Assembly: GCA_003194525.1 (NCBI GenBank)
Contig: NBIV01000066.1
Location: 248,001-312,000, forward strand
Origin: Gracilariopsis chorda
Lineage: Eukaryota; Rhodophyta; Florideophyceae; Gracilariales; Gracilariaceae
Direction: 5' to 3'
Length of the DNA stretch: 64,000 nt
Shown here piece by piece: positions 30,901 through 41,200 of this stretch. The first letter of the stretch is position 1; the number at the start of each line of letters is the position of its first letter. Below the pieces are notes generated by a model, which was not told the origin of the DNA, did no database searches, and saw only the letters and a program-made list of their open reading frames with translations. Position numbers and translations under genes: made by a program.

Positions 30901-31619
30901 CTCTCCGCGGCCACACTGATTGGGTGACGTGCGTGGCCGTGAGCGCGGACGGGACGCGCATTGTGTCGGGGTCGGATGACGAGACGGTGCGCGTGTGGGA
31001 CGCGCAGAGTGGAGCGGCGGTTGGAGAGCCTCTCCGCGGCCACACTGATTGGGTGACGTGCGTGGCCGTGAGCGCGGACGGGACGCGCATTGTGTCGGGG
31101 TCGGATGACAAGACGGTGCGCGTGTGGGACGCGCAGAGTGGAGCGGCGGTTGGAGAGCCTCTCCGCGGCCACACTAGTTGGGTGACGTGCGTGGCCGTGA
31201 GCGCGGACGGGACGCGCATTGTGTCGGGGTCGTATGACGAGACGGTGCGCGTGTGGGACGCGCAGAGTCAAAAACAGGTCGGTACTGCGATTTTGCACGA
31301 AACCGAGGTTTGTGCTGTTGCATGGAGCGCAGATTGCTCTCGAATAGCAACGCAAGACAGATTGAGAACAAGGCTGTGGGACGCTCAGAGGAGAGTGTGC
31401 GTGCTCACGTCAGACGACGACGCGTGGCAGTCGACCGTGCACTCTCTCAATCTTTCATGGTCAACAATCAAGTGGGACCCATCAGCTCGGCAGGTGACAG
31501 CGCGTGGCGAGAACGGCTCCGAAATGGTGCTGGCCACCAGCGAGAGGGCAGTACAGAATATTTGTGGTGGCGACGTTTACTGGGGGCTTGAATTCGAATC
31601 GTGTGCAATTATTCGCTGA
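27987..31619 (+). CDS. NLR-like STAND protein: helical N-terminus, NB-ARC, WD40 repeats
   Basis: The Met at 27987 is chosen because the preceding 29 in-frame residues look like 5' UTR; it gives 1210 residues. Residues 1-130 are predicted all-helical with a hydrophobic first helix ('ISASVAIGAFVLSVVKKG') and may be a death/oligomerisation domain of the HeLo/RPW8/4HB kind (inference). The NB-ARC ATPase shows the P-loop 'GKGGVGKT' (188-195), Walker B 'FLVDDIW' (~272-278), 'VYTSRD', 'CQGLPLAFG' (~361-369) and an MHD-like 'ELHDLVLDIA' (~495). The C-terminus is a WD40 propeller of about eight blades, six of them nearly identical (832-1089). Such proteins sense ligands through the repeats and oligomerise through NB-ARC in immunity or self/non-self recognition. 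The frame is intact and intronless; the repeat part is much more GC-rich than the rest. Confidence 0.92.
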   Translation: MEAISASVAIGAFVLSVVKKGEEAVNKWYERKDLTEDNKSLLQRIQRHYAQLERLIPRIEHILSHDIIGKAKLDRLLQNLEQDTDALNSWEPQIGSANPADRVRRMHHILKRCAEDLEKLFSFFDERNAAVLQSSTSGNDFYERANTVPVNPPRLTLDYNNTATCEGKLKAAVLRKQNCRVVGFVASGKGGVGKTCAIRGLAEDPEIEKEFSGGTLYIQLGNDATINHVISGLAKVVKSTGGAKLSEKVNNSTLQEASEEASHWFRKQTCLFLVDDIWRMNGIDSEVLTILGSMVNKTSRLVYTSRDKHFLDLAHEVIKFEGTETDRAQSRKMLLKHGGFSETTELDQRNKDAFEAILDECQGLPLAFGIAGGVVRRLSDRQQKDREQDAWSDVHRMISHPEQSVLLNEQAEPYGSLNRIVDVSLQVLGKRYQSENYERMFRALCILQKQQRAPVSMLQKVWNLDSLDDTEKAAKAMDDLSIVQLRKHNDALCVELHDLVLDIATDKALKAYETQSFFRILIDKYTRTQQDWWNIEDDGYLHNNLCRVLRCAGNVDELLQLLSEPKWIVYRLMNGGINSLQQDLKEGKSVLPVNGNDSGYREHLEMIGKAARLGCTFFEGNEREIYFQLYGRLLWHASRNDKTQEFLKKLEDRAPRPWVKASMGLLPQAGSGALDFISSSGTVLGIHQEEETISFIWSTDERLGVSQYNTSTGLSQTVDCVHESVVFPAQCAAFLIDQCTIVSAHKGERDGTLKLIFWSRKTGEMERVVELKKPKGKRSPRRWRDMWSRGVGSSRSGSERKQPQQHLEVLGFYEDGTRVATADRINYAIQVWDAQSGAAVGEPLRGHTGRVWCVAVSADGTRIVSGSRDKTVRVWDAQSGAAVGEPLRGHTGRVRCVAVSADGTRIVSGSDDETVRVWDAQSGAAVGEPLRGHTGGVWCVAVSADGTRIVSGSDDETVRVWDAQSGAAVGEPLRGHTDWVTCVAVSADGTRIVSGSDDETVRVWDAQSGAAVGEPLRGHTDWVTCVAVSADGTRIVSGSDDKTVRVWDAQSGAAVGEPLRGHTSWVTCVAVSADGTRIVSGSYDETVRVWDAQSQKQVGTAILHETEVCAVAWSADCSRIATQDRLRTRLWDAQRRVCVLTSDDDAWQSTVHSLNLSWSTIKWDPSARQVTARGENGSEMVLATSERAVQNICGGDVYWGLEFESCAIIR
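30480..31253 (+). repeat. Tandem array of six 129-bp WD40 units
   Basis: Units start at 30480, 30609, 30738, 30867, 30996 and 31125; a seventh begins at 31254 and diverges after the first codons. Each encodes 43 residues starting WDAQSGAAVGEPLRGHT. Between units only codons directly after GHT and around the SGS-x-D-x-T turn differ; I saw no synonymous difference elsewhere. This pattern needs recent homogenisation by unequal exchange or gene conversion. Confidence 0.95.
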
Positions 31620-32510
31620 TAAACACATACCAAACCGCACATGCATGACGGTGGTGGCTCTGGTTTTTCTTGCCACTGGTTGTGCCTTCAACAGCGCACA
31701 CCGAAAAACGAATGCGGCCCTTCGCCAACATTTGGTTGAGGGAGACGGAAGCGGAAGGGGGCACGGCGCAGAAATTGCTGCAGCAAGAAAGGCACAGCTG
31801 CGGTGTATGGGGAGCTGCAAACGCTTTGACGACGCTTCGTGCGCGTATGTGGCCCTGCGTGGTGCATTTGCGTCGTTGGGCGGGGCTATCGGCACGCACC
31901 GCCTTTATTAAAAAAAAGTCGGGCAGCGGAGGTTTGCTCCTCACGACTTCCACGTAGCGGCGCGTTGCCGTGTTATGCATAGGCGCTCTTGGCACCGATC
32001 TGAGTTAACACGAGCAAAGACGCTTTTTGCAAGTTCATTGCAAGAAACGAGACCCGCAGTAGCAGAAACGGATCAGAGGACACTCAGCGTGTTTGTGCGG
32101 CAAAAACGCCGTCTCGTTTGTCTGTTGAGTGCTGCTTGCTTGTGTTGCTGCAGTCAGCAACTTTTGAGCAGACGGCGTTGGAAAACTGAGAAAATCCCAA
32201 ATATCTACACGTGTACATGTAAGCGTGATGTTGTGTGTAAACTGTCTCATATACTGCAGTCAATCGCGCGGACACACGCTTTCGGGACGAATATGGATGC
32301 GTCGAGTGCATCTCATGTCCGCCCTCACGGTCCCGGAACAACGCACTTGTGTTCATTGCGACAGCGGCAGCAAATCAGAGAGAAAACCGAAACGTGGCCT
32401 GGTAAGCGTCTTTCTCACAAGTCTCCCGAAGGTGAACGTTACATCTGCGCATCGGCTGCGCCTCAAAATCGATGCCGTAAGAGACAAAGCGTTAACCCTT
32501 AACCTTTGAT

Positions 32511-32528
32511 ACCGTTGGTACCAACGGT
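32511..32528. repeat. 18-bp perfect palindrome with overlapping partial copy
   Basis: ACCGTTGGT/ACCAACGGT reads the same on both strands, and the CCAACGGTACCAACG that follows reuses half of it. It lies about 220 bp before the TATA-like site of the next gene, so it might bind a dimeric regulator. That is an inference from symmetry alone. Confidence 0.5.
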
Positions 32529-32747
32529 ACCAACGTTAGCTTACACTGTTCTTCACAAGCTGTGGATTGACTGCCAGCTCGGACAACAGATCGCCATCAA
32601 TGCGTCTGCCCGAATACACTCCATGGCGTTCACTTACGTAGTCCTTCGTGAACGCCTCGTGGAATTGTGTGAGTCACAAATACTTGTACAGTAGTCCACC
32701 AGCCCTTAGAACGTCCCTTAGGACGCGATCAAGTCCGCGATCGTCTC

Positions 32748-32753
32748 TATAAG
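32748..32753 (+). promoter_or_regulatory. TATA-like box for the secreted cysteine-rich gene
   Basis: TATAAG 96 bp before the start codon at 32844, in a spacing compatible with a short 5' UTR. Confidence 0.4.
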
Positions 32754-32843
32754 CACCATCTTCGCCAGAGAGCACCCCGCAAGAAGCTCCTCACAACCAT
32801 CCCCGCTTGAAAATCACTCTTTGTCACTCCGATACATTGCGCC

Positions 32844-33749
32844 ATGTTTGTGCAACTTCCATCTGCTCTTCTCATTGCGATCTTCCTCTCAACCATCGTA
32901 CTTTCAAGTGCGAAATGCCCCCCAGGAACGGAAGGTGATAAATGCACACCATGTCAACCCGGTTACTATTCCTCAACAGCCGGTTCAGCTTCCTGTACCA
33001 TTTGCCCAGCTGGAACATTCAATAACTGGATGCGGGCAAGCTCCTCCAAGGCGTGCAGACTGTGCCCGAAAGGGTTCATAAGTTCGCGCGGTAGCGATCA
33101 ATGCTACCCGTGCCAGCCGGGGTATTACGCCGATCTTCCTGGCCTGCAATCTTGCCGAAAGTGTCCGGCCGGGACGTACAGCGTGACCGTTGGTGCCACC
33201 TCATCGTCGTTATGTTGGCCGTGTCCGAAGGGAAACACTAGTCGACGAGCAAGCAACCAATGCTTGCCATGTAGCGCAGGGTATTACGCCGATCGCATCG
33301 GATCTGACTCTTGTAAACGCTGTCCGTCTGGAACTTACGGAACATTCATGGGGGCGATATCGGTGCATGCATGCAAGAAGTGCCCGCGAGGTTGGTTTAG
33401 TCGGGGATCTGCTTCTACAGCGTGCACGAAGTGTGGGGCTGGATATTATTCCGATAAGGTGGGATCCAGTTCTTGTAAGAGATGTGCAGCTGGCACGTTC
33501 AGTCGCGCCGTCGATGCTACATCAAGCGCGGCGTGCAAGCCGTGCCCTAAGGGAACATACAGTCGGTCGGCTTCGATTAGCTGCCTCAGCTGTTGGGCAG
33601 GTAGTTTTGCGGCCACACCGCGTTCTCGTAGTTGTACGAGATGCTCCTCCGGTACTTTTGGAACGATCGTTGGTGCGAAGTTTCAGGGCGTTTGTCGGCG
33701 ATGCCCGTTTGGGAGGAAGAGTCGGAGTGGCTCCACGTATTGCTATTGA
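32844..33749 (+). CDS. Secreted GCC2/GCC3 (ephrin-receptor-like) cysteine-rich repeat protein
   Basis: 301 residues. Met 32844 opens with a signal peptide ('LLIAIFLSTIVLSSAKC'). It is followed by about ten repeats of the form C-P-x-G-T/Y-x…C-x2-C ('CQPGYYADLPGLQSCRKCPA', 'CPKGNTSRRASNQCLPCSAG'), the pattern of GCC2_GCC3 and TNFR-like extracellular modules held by disulfides. There is no membrane segment or catalytic domain, so it is probably secreted or wall-associated; the partner is unknown. An upstream in-frame Met does not precede a better signal. It lies 1.2 kb after the NLR-like gene on the same strand. Function is not known. Confidence 0.88.
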   Translation: MFVQLPSALLIAIFLSTIVLSSAKCPPGTEGDKCTPCQPGYYSSTAGSASCTICPAGTFNNWMRASSSKACRLCPKGFISSRGSDQCYPCQPGYYADLPGLQSCRKCPAGTYSVTVGATSSSLCWPCPKGNTSRRASNQCLPCSAGYYADRIGSDSCKRCPSGTYGTFMGAISVHACKKCPRGWFSRGSASTACTKCGAGYYSDKVGSSSCKRCAAGTFSRAVDATSSAACKPCPKGTYSRSASISCLSCWAGSFAATPRSRSCTRCSSGTFGTIVGAKFQGVCRRCPFGRKSRSGSTYCY

Positions 33750-34117
33750 AGCAGATGGCTACCTGGATGAAGAGTGGGATACAGAAGACGAATTGAGTTC
33801 CACGCCTAAGCTTTACCGTTTTTCTAAATGAGGAACAGTTGTTAGGTTTAGAAAGTGACAGTCTAGTAAAGAAGATATGTGATGTGGTTGTGTGTAACTG
33901 GCTGTGAAGGCACTGGGCTCGTTCCTGCTGTTACGAAGTTCGATTGTACGAAGCACGTGATCATCAACTCGGGCTAGAAGCATAAGACATCAAAGAGTTG
34001 TGACGTTGAGACAGGCCCTAATGCCGGCGAGCACGTGATCAGCGACAGCACAAGACAACGGGAACACGCCCGTTCTAACCGTCTGCATAACCACCGCCTC
34101 AGCGTTAAACGGCAGCA
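33750..34117. other. Intergenic, no feature recognised
   Basis: Spans the 3' flank of the cysteine-rich gene and the decayed end of the multicopper oxidase remnant. Nothing specific seen. Confidence 0.5.
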
Positions 34118-35697
34118 TCAGCACGCACGCCCACGCCCTACCTTCGCAGCACGCGCCGACGCACCGCCTGCGCGCGCCACAACGGCACTTGTATACGGCT
34201 CGCTACCAAATCCGAACATGTAGAACCGCACCACCTCGCCCCGGCGCGCGCAGCACGCTCCTATTCCCATACAACCACCCGTTAACGCTATGCATTGCAT
34301 TGTTCTCGGGCCAATCCTCGCTGTCCCACACATCCTCCACCGCCTCCATCACCCGCGTCCCCTTCCTCCCTTCCCGCGCAAACTGTCGCACACTCTCCAC
34401 CAACAACAGCGACTCGTCCTCCCGGAAGATGTTCGTCGCAAATACCACCGCCCGCTTCCTCCCGACCGGCAGTCGCGTACGCGCATCGAACCCTCCCGCC
34501 CATGAAACAGCCACAACTCCCACCAAAACCGCCGCTGTGTGCGCAACCGCGTCCACAGAAGAGTAGTACACATACGGCAACGCACTCAAATTGCCTTTTC
34601 CCGGAGCCGCCCAACCCCCGACACGCAGCACATAAACCGTCTCCCGCCCGACGCCACCGCCTACCGGTACCCCTCAAACTCCAACCCCGAAAAATGCATG
34701 TTCTCCGCGAAGCTGCACGGATTGCGAAAGTGCATGCGCACAACTTCGCCTCCCCCCACCACCCCCGAAAACTGCTCGTCCGCACCTCCACGATTGCGCT
34801 GCACGAAGCGCCCTTCCGTGAACGCGCGACACATCGCCTTCAAGTAGAGTGACCCGGCCGCAGCTCGCTCGCCTCCGTGAACACCTGCTCATCTTCGCCG
34901 ATCGCCTCGCCGTTGCAGCCGTCGCGACCCAGTGGTGCGTAGTCCCAGTCAACTTCCTTCGCCACTATGAAAGTTAGTTAAGTCAGTGGTGTTTAAGGAC
35001 ATAGTTAGTCTGTCACATGTACGGCCCTGACAAATACCCATTCACCGATTTCATCAAGTTGGATTCCACAAACTCGTCCGTCTGCAACAACTCCTCCAGC
35101 TGCGACTCCGACACCCTGCGGTTGCGCCCGTCACGCAGCACGTTATCCTCTAGATGAAATCTTTCCTCTATCATAACGGACATGTGCACGAAAACCTCAC
35201 TGCACTGCCATCAGCATCCGTCAGTGTGTCATCATCATATTCAGCATCCTTCCCGACTACAATAATCGCTCCGAACAGTCCCACATTCGTGTCGGTGATT
35301 TCGTCACGATGGCTGTTGTAGATCCGTAGCTTGCTTTCCTGCCGCTCGCCCGGTGCAGGACCAGCGTTTTGAGGTACTGGCCATCGGTACGTGTACGAAT
35401 CACCCAACAGCGACAGTATCATCTTTCTTGTCCTCGCCTGAGGTATTGTTTGTATACGGAGCGCCTTCATTTGTCGTGTCGTAAAAGACGCCGTGTGGGT
35501 GCACTTACACCAGCTTGAACGCGGCGCTGCGGAAAAGTACAGCCAGCTCCTCGCCAATAGGCTCACGTAACACGAGGCCCATGGTAAAGGTTTCCATGGT
35601 ACTCAGTGCGCTCGTCATGGGCCAAGCGCTCCGTGAAGGTGTCATCCGTGTGCAGCACGTAGTTTTAACCTTGGGATGGCACAAGCGCGGCATGTAA
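34118..35697 (-). pseudogene. Ceruloplasmin/hephaestin-type multicopper oxidase, heavily broken
   Basis: Minus-strand segments in different frames follow the order of a multi-cupredoxin ferroxidase. They are 'GLVLREPIGEELAVLFRSAA' (near 35590-35510), a TAA, 'VHPHGVFYDTTNEGAPY', a frameshift, 'YTYRWPVPQNAGPAPGE' with 'DTNVGLFGAIIVVG', and another shift to 'EVFVHMSVMIEERFHLEDNV' and 'NLMKSVNGYLSG'. Then come 'KEVDWDYAPLG', 'YYSSVDAVAHTAAVLVG', 'ATNIFREDESLLL' and 'NNAMHSVNGWLYGN'. The second 'NGW' unit is followed by 'RRGEVVRFYMFGFGSE' in yet another frame. About half of each domain and the type-1/trinuclear copper HCH clusters are missing, with large deletions between segments. Intact relatives oxidise Fe(II) for high-affinity iron uptake. 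Introns alone cannot explain the missing conserved blocks. Confidence 0.72.
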
Positions 35698-36160
35698 AAG
35701 CGTCACCTCGACGTTCGGCAAAATGATACACCTCAATGTCTCAAGACAATATCTCACTTTCCGCCGATAGCCGTTCAATAACGTTTTCCTCATTGCTTGA
35801 AACAGCTGTCTACGCATCATTTTCCCATGTTCCGGGTATCCAAGTTCAGATACAAATGAACGTGGAATGAGAAGCGCAAATACATTAAGTTGTCCCCTTC
35901 TTGGCCACCATTATGGTTGTTAAGAGGTTACTGAGTGGCTCTATCTATTTAGCACTGCGCATGATACAATATATAAATGCAATGTTTGTGAAACTTTGCT
36001 GAGATGATCACAGGCATGGTATCTGTCTGCCGTGAAAAACTCAGGGCGTCAGCTTTAGCAGAAGCCGTCAAAACTAAAGAAGAGTGGAAACTGTCCCCCT
36101 ATATACCGATATGTTCTGGCCTCAATGGCTGTTCTCAGCACCTAAATTAACTCTGATGGT

Positions 36161-36260
36161 TGTGGTGCAATACCCGCATCGAAAACGACCCAAAGACATG
36201 TTAGCATACCCCTCTTAAAAGATTGTCACCACTAAGATAAGGGATGAGCATAACAAAAAC
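36161..36260. repeat. LTR end fragment of the hairpin-dense family
   Basis: Begins TGTGGTGCAATACCCGCAT, matching the outer end of LTRs B-D. It is followed by 'GACCCAAAGACATG', which parallels the 'CCGAAAGACGTTCG' box, then loses similarity. It is a short truncated relic. Confidence 0.5.
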
Positions 36261-37949
36261 GTGGGTTCACAGGATATCAACTACTGCTCTTCAGACCCAC
36301 ATACAACTTCTGTGACACTTGCAATGGGCTCGAATCCTTGGAGATCATTGGGGATAAGAATTGATCTGGTGGCGAAGGTGTAATAGAACGGGAGAAAGAC
36401 TGATGATGAAAAATGTTATACCTTGACTGACAGGTCAGTGCCGCAGTGACACTGCTAATATCTAGAACCATTGACACCCTCTGTCATTGTAGTAGTGCTC
36501 TTATACCTATTCGCAACCGGTCGTAGAATTTCTCAAGGCGAGTGGTTGCCATTACAATAGATGAACGGATGTCAGGAAATCCTCTTACAGAAAGAGAAAT
36601 TGATCTCTCATTTTGATCTGCTGGCGTGGAAAGTTGGTTGTTCCCTTTGCCAATTTCATCACTCTCTGCTCCATAGTCGACCATTTCTCTTGTTCTCTCT
36701 CCAGTAACAGAACAGAACTCAGCAGAAATATGAACACTCCAGGAATTCCGCACCGAGAAACAAGAAAAGACAAATCAGAAACAATGCGACGGAGTAGTGT
36801 AGTTGTACAGGTGCTTCAACTCAAGGTCTGCGGTCGGTTCCAGCTGATATTGCTCGCAGCACCTGCTCTTTTAAAGTCAAGCCTGAACAAGACGGTATCC
36901 AGGTTTTCGTCCAAATTGATGTCAGTTCCATTCACTACGCCGCAATGGGAAGACCCTTGTACAGGAATCGGACAGCTACACTGACCGATGGCAGTGACCA
37001 ATTGTACTATTGCTCGCTCTCGTACGGGGATGAGCGGAATTGGAAAGCTAAAGTTCCCCGTAACAGTGACGAAGTGGCTTGGTATGGTAACCCTTCTAGA
37101 GCAAGAATAGGCAAGCTGAAAAGAGGAAAAGCGTTTTCTGAATGCGTTCCTTCAGCTTTGGAATAGAAAGCTGTTGACTACAATAAAGAAGAAGAAGAAG
37201 AGAGATTAAGAGAACCATGATGAACTGAATTGGTATATTAGCTCGTAAGCATTTCAAAATGATAAGATTCATCAGGTTGCGACGAGAAGATCGTCGACCT
37301 ATGTGTGGAGGTAACGCAATTAGAAACCCAGGGATGACACGCTACAGAACAGATGTAACGAAATAGATAGATTCGTGAAGCCGTTGTTGTACACTCGAAT
37401 CCGACATTTGACGACCTACCACCAGTTTGGCATGTGTCCGGGGATATGAAGGCAGTTATCTATGTATGTTGGAATCGTACCAAATAGAAAAGTCTTTGGG
37501 GGCAAAGGGATTAGACAGCACACCAATAGACCAACTGAGCCTCTGTCAATGTATGGTAATATCTCGCTCGGAAAAATATGTAGTGCACTGCGTTCGGAGA
37601 AGAACGAGGAATTCTCTCCTTTGCACCCAACGCCGCTTTGTAGAAGATAAGGCAGTTTTGTTGATTCCGTTCTATGACGTCATCTATGTCACAGTTGTTA
37701 TTTTCGGTCTTCTTCGGATGTTCGCAGCCGTTCACGTGATAATGGTCCCAACTGCAGAAGTCGAACCAATATTGTACAAGACGACAAAATATTGCGAACC
37801 AATGTTCTCAGGAGAGAGTGCAACTTTCGTTCGGACAAGAGCTTAAGCTTGATGGTCAACTTCCCCACGCGGCGTGATCTAGTAATAAAAACTCTGTACA
37901 CTCAAAAACATTCTTAAAAAAAACCAAAACGAGAGACAAAATTTAGGAA

Positions 37950-38215
37950 CCCCGGGAGGGCGGCGCAACCTCCCCCGGAGCCCAAGGACTGGGGCCACCA
38001 CCCCCCAGCCCTGTCCCTTTAGGACCTGAGGCATCAACCCCCAGGCCCAAGGATGGGGTCATCACTGCCCACCCTTCTTCATCGTCCAAGCAAGGATGGG
38101 CGCGGTTTACGGGGTTCGAACCCCCAACTCCCGCTCCCAACCCTGCGTACCCACCCACTGTCCCGGACGGGGGCTGGTGCACCAACCCCCGCCCGGCACA
38201 ACTCGGTTTCAATTT
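37950..38215 (-). repeat. GC-rich, possibly tRNA-derived SINE
   Basis: A sharply bounded island of Gs (minus strand) in AT-rich surroundings. On the minus strand 'GGACAGTGGGTGGG' could be an A box and 'GGTTCGAACCC' is a perfect B box about 35-40 nt later, the spacing of an RNA polymerase III promoter. About 150 bp of GC-rich body follow. No complete tRNA cloverleaf, A-tail or flanking duplication was evident. Confidence 0.35.
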
Positions 38216-41200
38216 GATATTTATTCCAGACGCGACATGAAAGATTGGAGCATTTTCCATAGTTTTGCAACGTGGGAATCAAATTATACTCGAAAGCAAT
38301 GAAGCAAGGACGGAAAACGGGAGGATTTGTGACGGACTAGTTTGCCGCATGAAGTAGACATTAGTACATACTTGTACAAAATTGGTAGTCAATAGCCTTC
38401 AATAATAATTAAAAAAGAGCATGATGACTACTTTTTTGTTAAAGTAGTCCCGTCACATTCCCCATTATGGCAAAATGGTCTGTCACAAGTACGTCTCTGA
38501 GACAGAAGTACCAAAGCGAATTGAATAGAACAAATTCGATGCGCTTGGTGTAAGTCAAACTCCGCTGGCGAATAAATTCAGAAGATTGAAGCATTGCTTA
38601 TCAAAACTAGTTATGGTTGCGTGTGAAATGATTCTGCTGACTGACAGGGCTGCATTGCATTTTTTCGCGTTCGAAAGACAAAGAAATTATACTGCTGTTC
38701 TGAGTCGTTTTCGTACTTTCTTTCTTGTGTGTTGTCAATGAATTGTTTATGGCCCAGTTTCACCCCTTCTTGCTCCTAAGTTCGTCGTTCGGCCATATTT
38801 TCTGCTGTTGGGCACGTTAGCATTAGTTAAGGGCTCGTTTCGTTTAATGATCACTTTTTTTGGAGTGAAGCGATTGTAGGGAAATCTTGAGTAGAAAGCA
38901 CAATTGATTAGATTTCTCTCCCTGTTGCATACTAAATGCTTCGTAAATGACAATGATGGTAAATTTGAGATCAATAGATTTGATTCCGACCAGTTTGCTG
39001 AATCTCTGTGGGTTTTGAAGTCATGTCTGTTACGTATTGATGGTTGGATATAACAAAGATATGCCTGAATTACGTAGTGGGGTGAAGCGCTTTTTCGCAG
39101 GGGTACACGAGTACAACTAATCTTTGAGCCCATCGCGATGTTACTTTTCACTTCCGGTCATGAAAATAGCCGTCGACATCAAAAGCAAATGGTTGCATCC
39201 GCTGCAACAACCGGTTCTCCTTCCCCTTCGGCGAGGTGAAACGGCAGTGGGCGGCACCAATGCATTACAGTATTTCTGTCAAGCGTTTGCCCCACGTCAC
39301 CCCCGAGTTGTTTTGTGACGTGACACGTCGCGCCTCTGTGCACTCGTTTATCGTACTGAGCACAAACGTACTCATGTGACCGTCACGCAAGAGCTCTATG
39401 CTCCGCTCTCCGAGCGCCTCGTCACGCTGCGCGCCCGCGGGTGCGCGAAGTACTTGAACTTCGCGCTTCACAGGGACGCCGCGTTGTCTACTTTGAGATA
39501 CCGAGCCGTAGGAGCACAACAGTGGTGCATCTGGTGATTTTGATAGCACTAATGCGGCTCAGATACCAGCCAATAAAGCGGATAGCTCAGTCTTCTATGG
39601 AGCGCTCGCCTCGCACCACAGCACAGTAACGGAGGGGTTCTCAACACACAATTCCGACTCCGAAACAAAAGAAACTGTTCGCTTGAGCCCTTTATTCTCT
39701 TGCACGACGGATAGTACCTTTAGCGCCATGCATCACATAGCGCGCATTGTTATACACAAACAACTCATCCTTCTCTTCTGCTCCGCGTACACAGTTTTAC
39801 AAACAGCACACTGCGTCAACAAAAGACTGATATCAAAATGTACAAGGATAAAAAGCAACTTTCCAAACTTCGTTGCATCCCTCGTTGCCCTCTGGAATTT
39901 CGAATTAAAGTTCTACCACGCTCCGCTTTCTGCCAAACCCCTCCAGCCCCTCGCACCTGCACATTTTTCAACGAATCTTTTGCAAACTCTATCTCGCTCC
40001 TTTCAAGACATTTGCATTCCCTCCTGTTCCATCGAATCTACCAAGCAGAAACCCCGCAGAGACCATTGCGTGCAAGTCATTGCATTTCATTATTGCTCGT
40101 TCAAATAGATGCATTCAACGATGCACATCCATCGGAACACATTTCTTGCATGATCTGCGTTGCCGCCAAATCGTTCACATCACTCTCCAGTAACGCACCC
40201 AGGAATTTCACTTAGTCTTCATCACCGACCTCTTCAGTAAAACAGTTCGAAAAGCATCTGTACAACGCTTGCGTTCCCTGGAACGCCTTGTGCTCCCGCC
40301 TTCTCTCTCCAACCCCGCCCCCCCTTCTCCGGCAGAAGAAGGTTCAAGCAATACCTTGCAGAGATATTGTCATCCTCAGAGTTAGCTTTGTCCCATAGAT
40401 CTGTTGCCCCATAACGCCAACCGTCAACCGGTACTACAAGCGCTCCACTCACATTATATTACCCGGGTCGAGCACTGCTTCTGCATCCCTTGCATTCTTT
40501 GTTTTCTTCTCCCGCGCAGTCGTTCCCTACATACCATCCATCTCTTAGTTATCTCCTTTCACCAGATGATTACCCAGATTGAACAAAAGTAGCCCGTACA
40601 TCGTCTTCCTGGTGTACGGCGCATTGTTTTTGCCGTGAGCAGGGTTTAGTCCAAAGCATTTTGTGGGAAAAAACCGCACATCGCTTCAGGGCTTTTGTCA
40701 TGCCACATACGTCAAATGGGGTTGCTCGCTCATACCCGCCTTTTTCATCATGTGGTACGGCCTGAGTGCGTTTGCTGAGCGCGATTGGAAAGGCACAGGT
40801 GCTGGTGCTGTGGCAATGTTGTTTGCGCTGCATCATGGATGTGCATGGGAAAGAATAAAATGCAAGGAAAGAAATGAACAGCAAAAATCTGAAACAAACC
40901 GTTGTCACAATGTGCCTCATGCAGGTGGCTGCCCGGCAGCCACATGCAGAGGCACACAACGAATGTGGCTGGCAAATGACATGTTTCGAGATTCCCTGTT
41001 CCAGAGCAAAGGGGTACCATGCAAAGCAACGTAAACGGCTTTCCCACCCTCCTCCCGATGCGGAGGAGAGGGGCGCCAGTTTACATGTAGGATGTCGGAC
41101 CGTAGCAAGATCGCTAGCTAGGTTGCCAATCACTGTTGGTCCACGTTCCACGCTGACGACGAGCCGTTTGCTCCGGGGTGCTTTACGGAGGAGCTGAAGG

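Larger units (their letters stand above)
31620..32843. other. Intergenic between the NLR-like gene and the secreted repeat protein
   Basis: A 175-codon frame at 31975-32502 (+) has no recognisable motif and an irregular Cys/Arg/His-rich composition; I regard it as chance. An 18-bp palindrome lies at 32511-32528 and a TATA-like site at 32748. Confidence 0.5.

Noticed and set aside
30480..31253. CRISPR-like interpretation of the regular repeats
   Set aside because: The units are coding, directly adjacent without spacers and in frame; eukaryotic WD40 repeats explain them.
30348..31355. Long minus-strand frames of 335 and 251 codons
   Set aside because: They are the reverse strand of the WD40 repeat array; their own repetitiveness is a by-product of the 129-bp units.
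31975..32502. 175-codon frame downstream of the NLR-like gene
   Set aside because: No motif, no plausible signal or domain, and codon use unlike the flanking genes.
34970..35030. GT…ACTAAC…AG intron inside the multicopper oxidase remnant
   Set aside because: Removing it does not join the reading frames, and a large conserved block is missing at that point.
39577..39650. tRNA-Ala-like string GATAGCTCAGT…GGAGCGCTCGCCTCGCA
   Set aside because: The anticodon stem has no 3' partner and the T arm is absent; at most a fragment.
40570..41151. 193-codon minus-strand frame with many Cys
   Set aside because: A rival plus-strand frame overlaps it, composition is irregular and no motif or signal was recognised.
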